A stretch of 64,000 nucleotides of DNA from Mycobacterium sp. PO1 (GCF_017312405.1 NZ_BLTG01000030.1:1-64000), one strand, 5' to 3'; shown: positions 20,793 to 33,041, numbered from the stretch's first letter. The notes: generated from the sequence alone by a model not told the origin. Numbers and translations: made by a program.

Positions 20793-21092
20793 GGATTTCC
20801 TTTCTTCCCTCGCTGACCTGGTCACGCGGGGGTTCGGTGCGTTCAGCCGAGGGGCTCAACGCCACGGTCACACCATTGCCATCGCAACGGTGATGTCCGG
20901 GATTCGCCGAATACGGCGAACCGTCTGTCCACAAATTGAAGACCTGGAAGAAGAGTGGTCGTCCTAATGTCGGCGCAGGTAATACACGCTGCGATGGCTG
21001 GACGAGAGCGAGAATAACCCGCATCGAGGCCGGAAGCAAGAAACTGCGTGCTTCGCATGTTGCGTGTGTTACTCCCCGCCGTGGTGGGTGGG
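20793..21092 (-). promoter_or_regulatory. thrB-rho intergenic region / rho leader
   Basis: A 300-bp gap on the minus strand between the thrB stop and rho start with no supportable gene. It contains a perfect short hairpin, TTCGCCG-aata-CGGCGAA (20903-20920), about 110 nt before the rho start codon. A long leader is expected for rho, because Rho commonly represses its own gene by early termination. I could not fix a promoter with confidence. Confidence 0.45.
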
Positions 21093-23135
<2,043 letters not shown>

Positions 23136-23139
<4 letters not shown>

Positions 23140-24476
23140 TCGGTGGTCCCTTCCATCCGCAGCACGCTGTTGATGCTCTGCACGACCTCCAGATCGGACA
23201 GTGCGGCAACGGTTTCCGACAGCGCGGCGTCCGTCGCCTGGTGGGTGACGACGACGATGCGCGCTCCGCAGCGCTGTCCGCCTTCGTCGACCATGCCCTC
23301 CTGGCGCACCTCGGCGATGCTGACCTCGTGCTGGCTGAACTCGGCGGCGACCGCCGCGAGCACACCCGGACGGTCGGCGACGTTCATGTTCACGTAGTAG
23401 CGCGTGGGTATCACGCCGATGGGCGCGATCGGCAGCTTAGCGTAGTTGGAGTCCCGTGGTCCGCGCCCGCCGGAGACCCGGTTGCGGGCCGCCATGACCA
23501 GATCGCCCAATACCGCCGAGGCGGTCGGCGATCCCCCGGCGCCCTGGCCGTAGAACATCAGCCGCCCGGCCGCCTCGGCTTCGACGACGACGGCGTTGAA
23601 CGCGCCGTTGACCGAGGCCAGCGGATGATCCAGCGGAACCAGCGCGGGATACACGCGCGCCGAGACGCTCTGCTGGCCGGCCTTGTCGGTGAGCCGCTCA
23701 CAGATGGCCAGCAGCTTGATCGTGCATCCCAGCGCCCGCGCGGAGGCGAAGTCGGCCGCGGAGACCTTCGTCATGCCCTCGCGGTAGACGTCGTCGGCGG
23801 TGACGCGGGTGTGGAACGCGATCGAGGCCAGGATCGCGGCCTTGGCGGCGGCGTCATAACCCTCGACATCGGCCGTGGGGTCGGCCTCGGCATAGCCCAG
23901 AGCGCTGGCGTCGGCCAGCGCGCCGGCGTAGTCGGCGCCCGTGCTGCCCATCTCGGAGAGGATGTAGTTGGTCGTGCCGTTGACGATGCCCGCCACCCGC
24001 AGCACGGAGTCGCCGGCCAGCGACTGGGTCAGCGGCCTGATGACCGGGATTGCCCCGGCTACGGCGGCCTCGAAGTACAGGTCGACGTTGGCGCTCTCGG
24101 CGGCCGAGGCGATCTCCCCCGCCGCCACCGCCATCAGCGCCTTGTTGGCCGTGACCACCGACTTGCCCTGTTCGAGCGCGGACAGGATGGCCTTGCGGGC
24201 CGGCTCGACCGGGCCCATCACCTCGACGACGATGTCGACGTCCCCGCGGGAGACCAGACCTTCGATGTTGTCGGTCAGCAGCTCGGTGGGAACTCCGCGG
24301 TCGTCGGCGATGCGGCGCACGCCGATGCCGCGCACCACCAGGGGCGCCCCGACCCGCGCGCACAGATCGGCGGCGCTGTCGTCGATGATGCGTACGACCT
24401 CGCTGCCGACGTTCCCCAGACCGAGGACGGCCACGCCAATTTCTTTGTCGGTCTTCGTGCCGACGGGTGCGCTCAC
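23136..24476 (-). CDS. hom: homoserine dehydrogenase
   Basis: NAD(P)-dependent reduction of aspartate semialdehyde to homoserine. The 446 residues comprise a Rossmann N-terminus ([14 protein letters not shown]), the catalytic-domain motif [25 protein letters not shown] (conserved Asp and Lys), and a C-terminal ACT-type regulatory domain, probably the site of threonine feedback inhibition. It lies 4 bp after lysA and overlaps thrC by 4 bp. This is thrA (hom) of the mycobacterial threonine operon. Confidence 0.96.
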
Positions 24477-24480
24477 GGTG

Positions 24481-25899
24481 TCACCTCACTTCCAAACTCA
24501 ACAGATCGTCGACCGTCTCCCGGCGCAGCACCAGGCGGGCCTGCCCGTCGCGCACGGCCACCACGGCCGGCCGGCCGATCAGGTTGTATCGGCTCGACAT
24601 CGAGTAGCAGTATGCGCCCGTGGCGGCGACGCCGAGCAGGTCACCCGGCGCGACGTCGTCGGGCAGCCACGCGTCACGCACCACGATGTCACCGCTTTCG
24701 CAGTGCTTGCCCACCACCCGCGACAGCGTCGGGGCGGCCTCGGTGGTCCGTGACAACAGCCGCACATCGTATTCCGCGCCGTACAGGGAGGTGCGGATGT
24801 TGTCGCTCATCCCGCCGTCGACGCTGACGTAGCGGCGGTGCGCGCTGGAGCTGACCGCGACGTCCTTGGTGGTGCCGACCTCGTAGAGCGTGATGGTGCC
24901 CGGCCCGGCGATGGCGCGGCCCGGCTCGACGACCAGGTTCGGGGCCGGCAGGCCGACGGCGGCCGACTCGTCGCGAACGATGGCCAGCAGCTTGTCCGCC
25001 AGTTCGCCCATCGGCGGCGGATTGTCCTGCGGCAGATAGGAGATGCCCAGGCCACCGCCCAGGTCGACGATGGACATCTGCGAGGTCTTGTCGATCCCGA
25101 ATTCAGCGACCACGTCGCGCAGCAGACCGATGACCCGGTGGGCGGCGAGTTCGAACCCGGCCACGTCGAAGATCTGCGAGCCGATGTGGCTGTGCAGGCC
25201 GACCAGGCGCAGGTGATCGGTCGCGAACACCCGGCGCACGGCATCCATGGCCGCGCCGGTGGCCAGGGACAGCCCGAACTTCTGGTCCTCGTGGGCGGTG
25301 GAGATGAATTCGTGGGTGTGGGCTTCCACACCGACGGTCACCCGCACCAACACGTCCTGCACGACGCCCGCCTCACCGGCGATCTGGTCGAGGCGCTCGA
25401 TCTCGATCATGGAGTCCGCGACGACGTGACCGACGCCGTTCTTGACGGCCGCCGTCAGTTCGGCGACGGATTTGTTGTTGCCGTGCAGGGCGATTCGCTC
25501 CGGCGGAAAGCCGGCGTGCAGCGCCACGGCCAATTCGCCGCCGCTGGCGACGTCGAGGGACAGGCCCTCCTCGGCGACCCAGCGGGCGATCTCGGTGCAC
25601 AGGAACGACTTCGCGGCGTAGTGCACGTGCTCCCCGCCGCCGAACGCCCGGGCGATCTCCCGGCAGCGGCTGCGGAAGTCGTCCTCGTCGATGACGAACA
25701 CCGGGGTGCCGAACTCGGCGGCGATGTCGGTGACCGGCACCCCGGCGATCGAGACGACACCGTCGTCGCCGCGAACGGTGTTGTGCGGCCACACGTTCGG
25801 AGCCAGCGTCAACACCTCGGCCGCGGTGCGCGGGCGGTCGGGGGCGCCGCCGTGGTGAACCTCCTCGGCGTGGCGGGGCCCGGCGGGGTGGGCGATCAC
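24481..25899 (-). CDS. lysA: diaminopimelate decarboxylase
   Basis: PLP enzyme that makes L-lysine from meso-diaminopimelate. The PLP-lysine lies in [10 protein letters not shown], the glycine-rich phosphate-binding motif is [11 protein letters not shown], and the active-site Cys is in GKHCESGD. I chose the GTG at 25899, which overlaps the argS stop in the sequence GTGA (4 bp), giving 472 residues, about 25 more at the N-terminus than the M. tuberculosis protein as remembered. A longer frame to 25968 runs inside argS and is unlikely. Confidence 0.95.
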   Translation of the reverse strand: MIAHPAGPRHAEEVHHGGAPDRPRTAAEVLTLAPNVWPHNTVRGDDGVVSIAGVPVTDIAAEFGTPVFVIDEDDFRSRCREIARAFGGGEHVHYAAKSFLCTEIARWVAEEGLSLDVASGGELAVALHAGFPPERIALHGNNKSVAELTAAVKNGVGHVVADSMIEIERLDQIAGEAGVVQDVLVRVTVGVEAHTHEFISTAHEDQKFGLSLATGAAMDAVRRVFATDHLRLVGLHSHIGSQIFDVAGFELAAHRVIGLLRDVVAEFGIDKTSQMSIVDLGGGLGISYLPQDNPPPMGELADKLLAIVRDESAAVGLPAPNLVVEPGRAIAGPGTITLYEVGTTKDVAVSSSAHRRYVSVDGGMSDNIRTSLYGAEYDVRLLSRTTEAAPTLSRVVGKHCESGDIVVRDAWLPDDVAPGDLLGVAATGAYCYSMSSRYNLIGRPAVVAVRDGQARLVLRRETVDDLLSLEVR

Positions 25900-27548
25900 A
25901 TCCGCTCCGGAGCGCTGACGCCGAGGATGGCCAGGCCGTTTGCGATGACCTGGCGGGTGGCCTGGCACAGCGCCAGCCGAGCCGAGTGCAGCTCACCGGG
26001 ATCTTCGTCGCCCTGGGGCAGCACCCGGCAGGAGTCGTAGAACCGGTGGTAGTCGCCCGCCAGATCCTCGAGGTAGCGCGAAACCCGGTGCGGCTCGCGA
26101 AGTCCCGCCGCCGTTTCGAGCACTCTCGGGAATTCCCCGAGGTTGCGGATCAGCGTGCCTTCCTTGTCGTGGGTCAGCAGATCCAGATGCGCGGTGTCCG
26201 GCGCGACACCGAGGTCGGCGGCGTTGCGCGCCAGCGCCGAGAGGCGAGCATGCGCGTACTGCACGTAATAGACCGGGTTCTCGTTGCTCGCCGAGGACCA
26301 CAACTCCAGGTCGATGTCGATCGGGGTGTCCACCGAGCTGCGGATCAGCGCGTACCGGGCGGCGTCGACTCCGATGGCCTCGACCAGGTCGTCGAGGGTG
26401 ATGACGGTGCCGGCCCGCTTGCTCATCCGCACCGGCTGGCCGTCACGCACCAGGTTGACCATCTGCCCGATCAGCACCTCGACGGTGTCGGGATCGTCGC
26501 CGAGCGCCGCGGCGGCGGCCTTGAGCCGGGCGATGTAGCCGTGGTGGTCGGCGCCGAGCATGTAGATGCACAGGTCGAAGCCGCGCTGACGCTTGTCCAG
26601 GAAGTAGGCGAGGTCACCGGCGATGTAGGCGGGCTGGCCGTCGCTCTTGATGACGACGCGGTCCTTGTCGTCGCCGAAGTCGGTGGTGCGCAGCCACACC
26701 GCCCCGTCTTTTTCGTAGATGCTGCCGGTGTCGCGCAGCTTCGCGATCGCCTGATCCACCCGACCGGAGGTGTGCATCGAGTCTTCGTGGGTGTAGACGT
26801 CGAAGTCGGTGCCGAACTCGTGCAGCGATTCCTTGATGTGGTCGAACATCAGGTTGACCCCGATGGCGCGGAACGTCTCGCGCATCTCGGCGTCGGGCAG
26901 GCTCAGCGCGTCCGGGTCCTTGGCCAGCACCTGGGCGGCGATGTCACCGATGTAGGTGCCGGCGTAGCCGTCCTCGGGGGTGGGCTCGCCCTTGGCGGCG
27001 GCGATCAGCGAGTTGGTGAACCGGTCGATCTGCGCGCCGTGATCGTTGAAGTAGTACTCGCGTACCACCTCGGCGCCCTGGGTGCTCAGCAGCCGGCCCA
27101 GCGCGTCGCCGACGGCGGCCCAGCGCGTACCGCCGATGTGGATGGGGCCGGTGGGGTTGGCGGAGACGAACTCGAGGTTGACCTTGCGCCCGTCCAGCGC
27201 CTGTGACGTGCCGTACCGCCCGGCGGCGGCGATGACGTCGCCGACCAGGACGTTCTGCGCCGACGCCTCGATCCGCAGGTTCACGAACCCCGGCCCGGCG
27301 ACCTCGGCGGCGGCGATGCCGTCCTGGTCGGCCAGCGCGGCGGCCAGCCAGCCGGCCAGCTCCCGCGGGTTCGCGCCGGCCTTCTTGCCGAGCTGAAGCG
27401 CCAGGTTGGTGGCGTAATCCCCGTGCTCGGGGTTGCGCGGACGCTCGACGGTCACGGTCGCGGGCAGCACAGCGGTGTCGAGGCCGTGCTCGGTCAGCAC
27501 CGCGGCAGCGGTCGACTTGAGCAGCTCGGCCAGATCGGCGGGGGTCAC
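25896..27548 (-). CDS. argS: arginyl-tRNA synthetase
   Basis: Class I synthetase charging tRNA-Arg. The 550 residues contain the HIGH-type signature ([20 protein letters not shown]), the KMSK-type signature MSKRAG, and the C-terminal anticodon-binding helix region ending in [12 protein letters not shown]. The start is GTG at 27548. A possible -10 box TAGGAT (27562-27557) ends 8 nt before it, so a leaderless transcript is possible. It heads the argS-lysA-hom-thrC-thrB operon and is divergent from a tRNA-Arg gene. Confidence 0.97.
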   Translation of the reverse strand: MTPADLAELLKSTAAAVLTEHGLDTAVLPATVTVERPRNPEHGDYATNLALQLGKKAGANPRELAGWLAAALADQDGIAAAEVAGPGFVNLRIEASAQNVLVGDVIAAAGRYGTSQALDGRKVNLEFVSANPTGPIHIGGTRWAAVGDALGRLLSTQGAEVVREYYFNDHGAQIDRFTNSLIAAAKGEPTPEDGYAGTYIGDIAAQVLAKDPDALSLPDAEMRETFRAIGVNLMFDHIKESLHEFGTDFDVYTHEDSMHTSGRVDQAIAKLRDTGSIYEKDGAVWLRTTDFGDDKDRVVIKSDGQPAYIAGDLAYFLDKRQRGFDLCIYMLGADHHGYIARLKAAAAALGDDPDTVEVLIGQMVNLVRDGQPVRMSKRAGTVITLDDLVEAIGVDAARYALIRSSVDTPIDIDLELWSSASNENPVYYVQYAHARLSALARNAADLGVAPDTAHLDLLTHDKEGTLIRNLGEFPRVLETAAGLREPHRVSRYLEDLAGDYHRFYDSCRVLPQGDEDPGELHSARLALCQATRQVIANGLAILGVSAPERM

Positions 27549-27653
27549 GGGGGTCCATCCTATGGTCTGGGCCCTTCTGGCCCCGAATCCGTTTCCCGTT
27601 GTGCGGATGCGCTACGCTAGGCCACGCCCAACGGCGCAATCAGTACCGCGTGC

Positions 27654-27726
27654 GCCCCCGTAGCTCAGGGGATAGAGCGTCTGCCTCCGGAGCAGAAGGC
27701 CGCAGGTTCGAATCCTGCCGGGGGCA
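27654..27726 (+). tRNA. tRNA-Arg (anticodon CCG)
   Basis: A 73-nt tRNA. The acceptor stem GCCCCCG (27654-27660) pairs with CGGGGGC (27719-27725), with discriminator A at 27726. The D-loop (TAGCTCAGGGGATAGAGC), anticodon stem-loop (CTGCCTCCGGAGCAG, anticodon CCG) and T-arm (GCAGGTTCGAATCCTGC) are all canonical. CCA is not encoded. A TACGCT box at 27613-27618 could be the -10 of its promoter, although the -35 is weak. The gene marks the left edge of a long accessory stretch, but I see no integrase and no duplicated 3' end. Confidence 0.97.
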
Positions 27727-27791
27727 CTTTCCCACACTGCAGTTCAGCGCAGTTCAGTGCGCCTCATCTCGCTCCCGCCGCCGTCGTCTCT

Positions 27792-28082
27792 GTGGACTTG
27801 TCGGACCCCTGGTTCATGCTTCTGGTCATGGCAGATCGCGCCGAACCCTTCGGGCAGCCGGTGACCACCTCGACCCACCTTCTCCTCGGTGCCATGCGGG
27901 GCGGCTGGCGTGCGCTGGCCGACCGATTCACCGACGAGCAGGTGGAGCGGCTCACCACGATGGAGCGGCACCCGGCCTATTTGGGTCGGCCGGAGTTCCT
28001 GCTCCTCGAGGCGCTCGAGTATGTCCAGCCCGGCTTCCTCGGCGAGTACCTGGCCGAGATCGCCGCTCAACCGGAACCGTGA
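27792..28082 (+). CDS. conserved hypothetical protein, about 84-96 residues
   Basis: Small soluble, acidic helical protein with no recognised motif. It contains HLLLGAMRGGWRALADRF and ends LGEYLAEIAAQPEP. The frame opens at a GTG (27792); the ATG at 27828 (Met-Ala-Asp-Arg) may be the real start. Codon positions show the high GC3 expected of a true gene. It lies 66 bp after the tRNA and ends 5 bp before the tail of the MFS gene on the other strand. Function unknown. Confidence 0.6.
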   Translation: MDLSDPWFMLLVMADRAEPFGQPVTTSTHLLLGAMRGGWRALADRFTDEQVERLTTMERHPAYLGRPEFLLLEALEYVQPGFLGEYLAEIAAQPEP

Positions 28083-28087
28083 CCGCG

Positions 28088-29242
28088 TCAGCCCCGGGCT
28101 GCGTCGTGCACTGACGGCAGCATCAACACCACCCCACTGCCCAGCGACACCGCGGCGGTGATCACCAGCACCGTCCCCAGCCCCAGCCCGGGGATCACCG
28201 CGCCGGCCACGGCCGGCGCAGCCACCGAGCTGACGGCCCCGACGACCAGACAGGCGGTGAACGCCGCGCCGGCGCGCTCGGGCACCAGCTCGGCCGTCCA
28301 CACCGCCAGCACCGCCGAACCGGTCATGTACCCGACGCCGAAGATGCACGCCGAGATCGCCACCGCGGCCAGCGACTCGCTGGCCAGCCCGAGCAGTACC
28401 AACGCGCCAGCCACTATCACCAGGCACAACGCCGCAACCCTGGCGCTGCCCAACCGCTGGGCGGCGGTTCCGGTCGCCACGCCCACCACCCCGGTGAGAC
28501 CGATCGCGATGTACAACGCCGGGACGGCCCACTCCGGCAACGAGCCGCGATCCAGCACGTCGGCGGCGTAGGTGAAATAGATGACGACCGCGGCGAAGTA
28601 GACCACCGAATACGCGGCCGGTACCCGCAACGCCACGGCCAGCGAGGGTCCGCCGGCCGACCGTTTCGCGGCGGGGACCGGCGCCGTGCGCGGCACCAGC
28701 CGCAGATTCACCAGCGCAGCCAGCACCGCAGCGACGGCGATCGCGACCCAGACCAGCCGCCACGAACCCACGATGGCCAGGATCGCCAGACCACCCAAGA
28801 CGACGAGCCCGCCGCTGGTGCCGGTGGTGATGATGGCCAGCGCCCGGGGCTGCTGCCGCAGCGTCACGGTGCGCGTCACGATGTCGGAGTACGGAGCCCA
28901 CACCCAGCCGCCGGCGCCGCCGGCGAGCACCGCGCCGAGCGCCAGTAGCCACGGTGACGGGGCGAGCGCCACGATCACCGCACCCACCGCCCCGCAGACA
29001 CCGCCCACGGTCGTCGGCGCGCGGGACCCGCGGCGGGCGGCCAAAGGGCCGGCGAGCAGCAGGCCGGCCAGATATCCGACGAAGGTGGCGCTGGCGATGA
29101 GGCCGAGCACCAGCTCCGACAGGCCGAGGTCGGCGCGGATGTCGGGCAGGGTCACGCCATAGGCGTACCGGGCCATGCCGAACGCGACGCCGACCACCGC
29201 TGCTCCGGCCAGGCCGATCCGCCCACCCGCGGACAGCGTCAT
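28088..29242 (-). CDS. MFS transporter
   Basis: A 384-residue major facilitator with about 12 membrane helices. After the first helix comes YAYGVTLPDIRADLGLS and then a GPLAARRGSR loop, matching the loop 2-3 motif of MFS. It resembles the small YbfB/CynX-like group, but the substrate is unknown. It follows the AI-2E family gene by 43 bp on the same strand, so the two may be cotranscribed. Confidence 0.85.
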   Translation of the reverse strand: MTLSAGGRIGLAGAAVVGVAFGMARYAYGVTLPDIRADLGLSELVLGLIASATFVGYLAGLLLAGPLAARRGSRAPTTVGGVCGAVGAVIVALAPSPWLLALGAVLAGGAGGWVWAPYSDIVTRTVTLRQQPRALAIITTGTSGGLVVLGGLAILAIVGSWRLVWVAIAVAAVLAALVNLRLVPRTAPVPAAKRSAGGPSLAVALRVPAAYSVVYFAAVVIYFTYAADVLDRGSLPEWAVPALYIAIGLTGVVGVATGTAAQRLGSARVAALCLVIVAGALVLLGLASESLAAVAISACIFGVGYMTGSAVLAVWTAELVPERAGAAFTACLVVGAVSSVAAPAVAGAVIPGLGLGTVLVITAAVSLGSGVVLMLPSVHDAARG

Positions 29243-29285
29243 GGCTGGGTCCTCACCGTCTGGGGTTCATCGGTCCCCCGAGAAA

Positions 29286-30371
29286 CTACGGGACCGCCCC
29301 GCCCTGCGCCGGAGGGGTTTCTCGGGAGTCCAGCAGCGAGCGCACCGCATGGTCGAGGAACGCCAGGAGCGGCACCGCCAGCAGCACCCCGATGATGCCG
29401 GCGACGACACCGCCGGCGGTCAGCGCGACCAGCACCGCCAGCGGATGCAACCGCACCGCCCGACCCATGATCAACGGCTGCAGCACGTTGCCCTCGAGCT
29501 GCTGCACCGCCAGCACCAAGCCCAGCGTGAACAGGCCGTAGAGCCAGCCCTTGGCCAGAATCGCGATCACGACGGCCAGGAACCCGGTGACCATCGCGCC
29601 GACGAACGGCACGAAGGCACCCAGAAACACCAGCGACGCCAACGGCAGCGCCAACGGGATGCCCAGGACGAGCAACCCGATCCCGATGCCGATGCCGTCG
29701 ACCAACGCCACGACGAACGTCCCCTGCACGTAACCGGTGAGTGTGGTGAAACCGGACCGGCCGGCGTCGCGGACCCGTTCCCGAACCTGTACCGGGACGA
29801 TCCGGGTCACGAATTCGTAGATGGAACGTCCCCCGTGCAGGAACACGATGAGCGTGAAGACGGTGATGAAGAAGCCGGTGAGGAACTTCGCGAGGGCCGA
29901 CGCCGTCGACACGACACCGCTGGTGATCTCGGCCTGACGTTGCTGCAGCGTGCCGATCGCGGAGTCGACGGCGTTGTTGATCTGCTGCTGGCCCAGCTCC
30001 AGCGGACCGTTGGCGGCCCAGTCGCGCAGCGCGTCGATGCTGACCGTGATCTGGTCGATCAGGTGCGGCAGACCCTCGATGAAGCGGGTGACTACGAAGG
30101 TGAGCAATCCGCCGAGCGCGCCGAGGCCGAGCAGGAACACCAGGATCACCGCCAGCCAGCGCGGCACCCGATGGCGGTGCAGCCAGTCGACCGCGGGCAG
30201 GAACAGCGCGGTCAGGATCAGCGCCAGCGCCAGCGGCACCACGATGACCACGAAGCGCTGGATCAACCAGAACAGCACCGCTGCCGCCCCGGCCAGCACC
30301 AGCAGCCGCCACGCCCACGCGGCGGCTTTGCGGACCTGCGGTGTGACCGCCTCGTCGGCGAAGTCAGGCAT
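29286..30371 (-). CDS. AI-2E family (PerM-like) transporter
   Basis: A 361-residue membrane protein of the AI-2 exporter / PerM family. Four N-terminal helices (about 17-90), a long soluble helical segment, and a C-terminal block of helices with the family-type VALVDGIGIGIGLLVLGIPLA and LGAFVPFVGAMVTG. Start at 30371 is supported by AGGAGG 9 nt before the ATG; the frame extends to 30506 but lacks coding character there. Family members export small molecules or act as ion antiporters; the substrate here is unknown. Confidence 0.88.
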   Translation of the reverse strand: MPDFADEAVTPQVRKAAAWAWRLLVLAGAAAVLFWLIQRFVVIVVPLALALILTALFLPAVDWLHRHRVPRWLAVILVFLLGLGALGGLLTFVVTRFIEGLPHLIDQITVSIDALRDWAANGPLELGQQQINNAVDSAIGTLQQRQAEITSGVVSTASALAKFLTGFFITVFTLIVFLHGGRSIYEFVTRIVPVQVRERVRDAGRSGFTTLTGYVQGTFVVALVDGIGIGIGLLVLGIPLALPLASLVFLGAFVPFVGAMVTGFLAVVIAILAKGWLYGLFTLGLVLAVQQLEGNVLQPLIMGRAVRLHPLAVLVALTAGGVVAGIIGVLLAVPLLAFLDHAVRSLLDSRETPPAQGGAVP

Positions 30372-30435
30372 CAGCGTCAACCTCCTGCGCGGCTCATACC
30401 CACACCCGCGGAGCTGACACAGCCCGCCTGCTGGG

Positions 30436-31326
30436 TCACCCGGGCAGCGAGGTCCCGGTCTCCTTCTCGGCGAACTCCCACAGCCGGCGCGCGTCGTCGT
30501 AGTCACACGCGTTCGGCGTACGACCGCTCAGTGTCGGGCCTCCCTTGAAACCGAAGCGGCCGTTGATACCCACGTAGCTGCCCGGCGGGATCGGTTCGGT
30601 CAGGCAGTACAGCGTCGGCGCCGCGCCGGCCTCGATGTCGTTGCCGATGCGGTTGGCCGCCGCGGTGGCCACTTTGTTCACCACGGCCATCAGCGGAGCC
30701 TCGGAGATGTTCGTCAGGTTCGACGACACCCAGCCGGGGTGGGTCAGATAGCTGCTCACCGGCGAGCCGGCTTCGCGCAACCGCCGGTCGAGCTCCAGGC
30801 CCCACAACATCACCGCCAGCTTCGAGCGCGCGTACGCCGGGAACGACGACCATTTGTGCACCCGCAGATGGGGATCGTCGAACGCGATGGACGCCTGCTT
30901 GTGGGCGTCGGAGCCGACGTTGACGATTTTCGAGCGCACCCGCTCGAACAGCAGGTTGGTCAGCGCGAACGGACCCAGGAAGTTCGTCCCCAGCGTCATC
31001 TCGAAACCGTCGACGGTGTCGCTGCGATGTTGGGCGACCAGGCCGGCGTTGTTGATGAGGATGTCGACGTCGCCGTCGAACAGACCGGGGAACGCGCGCA
31101 CCGAGGCCTGGTCGGCGAGGTCGAGTTTGACCACCTCCGTGTCACCGCCCATCTCGGCGGCGCGCTGCGCCCCCAGCTCCAGGTTGCGCACCGCCAGAAT
31201 CACCTGGGCGCCGGCGCGCGCAAGCGCGGCCGCCGTCGCCAGGCCGACGCCGTTGGTGGCGCCGGTGACGATGATGCGGGTGCCGGTCATGTCGCCGAGT
31301 CGGTTCACCGACCAAGAGGTAGTCAC
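30436..31326 (-). CDS. short-chain dehydrogenase/reductase
   Basis: NAD(P)-dependent oxidoreductase of 296 residues. The cofactor motif is TGATNGVGLATAAALA, the NNAG element is INNAGLVA, and the catalytic pair is YARSK. It resembles retinol-dehydrogenase-like SDRs common in mycobacteria. The start is uncertain: GTG at 31326 or ATG at 31290, which gives a typical SDR N-terminus (Met-Thr-Gly-Thr-Arg). It is divergent from the catabolic-looking operon at 31400. The substrate is unknown. Confidence 0.85.
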   Translation of the reverse strand: MTTSWSVNRLGDMTGTRIIVTGATNGVGLATAAALARAGAQVILAVRNLELGAQRAAEMGGDTEVVKLDLADQASVRAFPGLFDGDVDILINNAGLVAQHRSDTVDGFEMTLGTNFLGPFALTNLLFERVRSKIVNVGSDAHKQASIAFDDPHLRVHKWSSFPAYARSKLAVMLWGLELDRRLREAGSPVSSYLTHPGWVSSNLTNISEAPLMAVVNKVATAAANRIGNDIEAGAAPTLYCLTEPIPPGSYVGINGRFGFKGGPTLSGRTPNACDYDDARRLWEFAEKETGTSLPG

Positions 31327-31363
31327 GCTGGGAGATTAACCGCGCCGGTTGTCCGGCAAAACG

Positions 31364-31392
31364 TTGACATGACAGATTCCGGCTGGTTGTCT
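31364..31392 (+). promoter_or_regulatory. promoter of the 31.4-38.3 kb operon (predicted)
   Basis: A consensus -35 TTGACA (31364-31369), 17-bp spacer and TTGTCT (31387-31392) as an imperfect -10. The expected transcription start 7 nt further coincides with the GTG start codon at 31400, so the first gene would be translated from a leaderless mRNA, which is common in mycobacteria. Confidence 0.5.
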
Positions 31393-31399
31393 ACCGCTC

Positions 31400-31843
31400 G
31401 TGAGCGACGCCGCCCGCGACATCGAGAATCTCGTGTACACCTACGCCGAGCGGATCGACGCGGGTGACCTGGACGGGGTCGCCGCCTTGTTCGCCCACGG
31501 ACGCATCTGCGGTGTCGAGGACGGGCCGCCGGAGACCGTGTTCGAAGGCACCGCCCGGGTGCGGCAGATGTATGAGATGGCCACCCGCCTCTACGACGAC
31601 GGGACCCCCAAGACCAAGCACTTCACCACCAACGTGCGTATCGACGTCGACGAGGAGGCCGGCACGGCGCGGGCCAGTGCGTACTACTGCGTCACCCAGG
31701 CCACGCCGGAGCTACCTCTGCAGGTGATCGTGACCGGCCATTACCGTGACACCTTCCACCGTGTGGACGGCGCGTGGTGGTTCGACAGCCGGACGATGTA
31801 CGTCGACCAGATCGGCGACACCAGCCGGCACCTGAAGTTCTGA
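31400..31843 (+). CDS. SnoaL/NTF2-fold protein
   Basis: A 147-residue protein of the SnoaL-like / ketosteroid-isomerase-like fold. It begins with the helix DIENLVYTYAERIDAGDLDGVAALF and continues with a beta-rich part (KTKHFTTNVRID, WWFDSRTMYVDQIGDTSRH). Family members act as isomerases, cyclases, dehydratases or ring-hydroxylase small subunits. Catalytic residues cannot be assigned. It is the first gene of the plus-strand operon, starts with GTG, and is followed by the sulfotransferase gene after 4 bp. Confidence 0.85.
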   Translation: MSDAARDIENLVYTYAERIDAGDLDGVAALFAHGRICGVEDGPPETVFEGTARVRQMYEMATRLYDDGTPKTKHFTTNVRIDVDEEAGTARASAYYCVTQATPELPLQVIVTGHYRDTFHRVDGAWWFDSRTMYVDQIGDTSRHLKF

Positions 31844-31847
31844 CGCG

Positions 31848-33041
31848 GTGGGGCACCCCTTCGACGCTGCGAAGCTGATGACCGCTGCGCAGCAGAAGGA
31901 GGACCTCGACGCCTGGGGGCCGCTGCCGTTCGCCGAGCCGCTGCAGGTGTTGACCGACAGTTACGCGAGCGCGCCGCTCAACGACATCGGCGTGCACATC
32001 CTGCGATCAGGTCTGATCCACAGCCTGCGGATGAGGCTGCGCGCGCAGGAGTGGATCCGCAGACACCCCGAGATCACCGAGGAGGTCATCGCCGCGCCCG
32101 TGGTCGTCACCGGGATGATGCGCAGCGGAACGACCCTGCTGCAGCGACTTCTGGCCGCGGACAGACGGTTTCACTGCGCCTACGGCTGGGAGGTGGTCGA
32201 GGTCGCGCCCCGACTCGACTACCCGTGGGCGGGCGGTCCGGATCCGCGCATCGCGATCAGCGAGAAGCGCGAAGCGGTCTCCCGCGAGCTGGCGCCGGAG
32301 CTGTTTGCCATCCACCCGATGTACGCCCGCGAGGCCGAGGAAGAGATCGTGTTCCTGTCCGACGCATTCCTGTCGCACGTCCCGGAGTCCGGCGCCGATG
32401 TGCCCGGCTACCGGTCCTGGCTCGACGGCCAGGATTTCGCGCCCGCGTATGCCTATCTGCACCGGATGTTGCAGTTCCTGCAGTGGCAGAAACGCCGAGC
32501 CGGCGGCGCCGCTGCCCAGCGTTGGGTGCTGAAATCCCCGGCGCACCTAGGCTATCTGGACGCCTTGCGCACCCAGTTCCCCGATCTGCATCTGGTGCAC
32601 ATGCACCGCGACCCGCGGCAGACCATCCCGTCCGGGGCCGGCCTGAACGCCACGCTGCACGCCATGCACAGCGATCAGGTGGACACGACCCGCGTCGGGG
32701 AGCAGTGGCTGCAGCGCATGGGCTGGACCAACGACCGGGCGATGACGGTCCGGCAGAGCTGGCCCGATGAGGCCGCCCGCTGCACCGACATCGAATTCGC
32801 CGACGCGGTCGCCGACCCCATTGATCACGTGGCCCGGGTATACGAGGCGATCGGCATGCCGCTGACGGCGACGGCGGAGTCGGCGATGCGACGCTGGCTG
32901 GCCGAGCGGCCGCGCGAGCCGGCACGCGCACCCTACCGGGCCGCCGACTTCGGCCTGTCCGACGAGCAGATCACCGAGCGGTTCACGGCCTACCAGAAGC
33001 GGTTTCGCGCGGCGGCCCCACCACCAGGAGGACATGAATGA
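31848..33041 (+). CDS. sulfotransferase family protein
   Basis: A 397-residue protein with the PAPS-binding loop VVVTGMMRSGTTLLQRLLA (Arg92-Ser-Gly-Thr-Thr96) and a later VHMHRDPRQTIPSG, which fits the 3'-phosphate-binding region. This matches the large mycobacterial sulfotransferase-3-like family (LPS-type sulfotransferases), most of them without known substrates. PAPS could come from the cysD-cysNC genes 25 kb away. It overlaps the next gene by 4 bp. A role on a lipid or steroid-like substrate is inference from the neighbours. Confidence 0.85.
   Translation: MGHPFDAAKLMTAAQQKEDLDAWGPLPFAEPLQVLTDSYASAPLNDIGVHILRSGLIHSLRMRLRAQEWIRRHPEITEEVIAAPVVVTGMMRSGTTLLQRLLAADRRFHCAYGWEVVEVAPRLDYPWAGGPDPRIAISEKREAVSRELAPELFAIHPMYAREAEEEIVFLSDAFLSHVPESGADVPGYRSWLDGQDFAPAYAYLHRMLQFLQWQKRRAGGAAAQRWVLKSPAHLGYLDALRTQFPDLHLVHMHRDPRQTIPSGAGLNATLHAMHSDQVDTTRVGEQWLQRMGWTNDRAMTVRQSWPDEAARCTDIEFADAVADPIDHVARVYEAIGMPLTATAESAMRRWLAERPREPARAPYRAADFGLSDEQITERFTAYQKRFRAAAPPPGGHE

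Noticed and set aside
18888-20816. 642-residue plus-strand frame opposite rho with a very hydrophobic Val/Ala-rich middle
   Set aside because: The apparent membrane protein is the complement of Rho's Asp/Asn/Gly-rich insertion and conserved core; codon usage fits rho.
27654-27726. tRNA-Arg as an integration site
   Set aside because: No integrase gene and no repeated tRNA 3' segment was found elsewhere in the window. It is noted only as the border of an accessory stretch.
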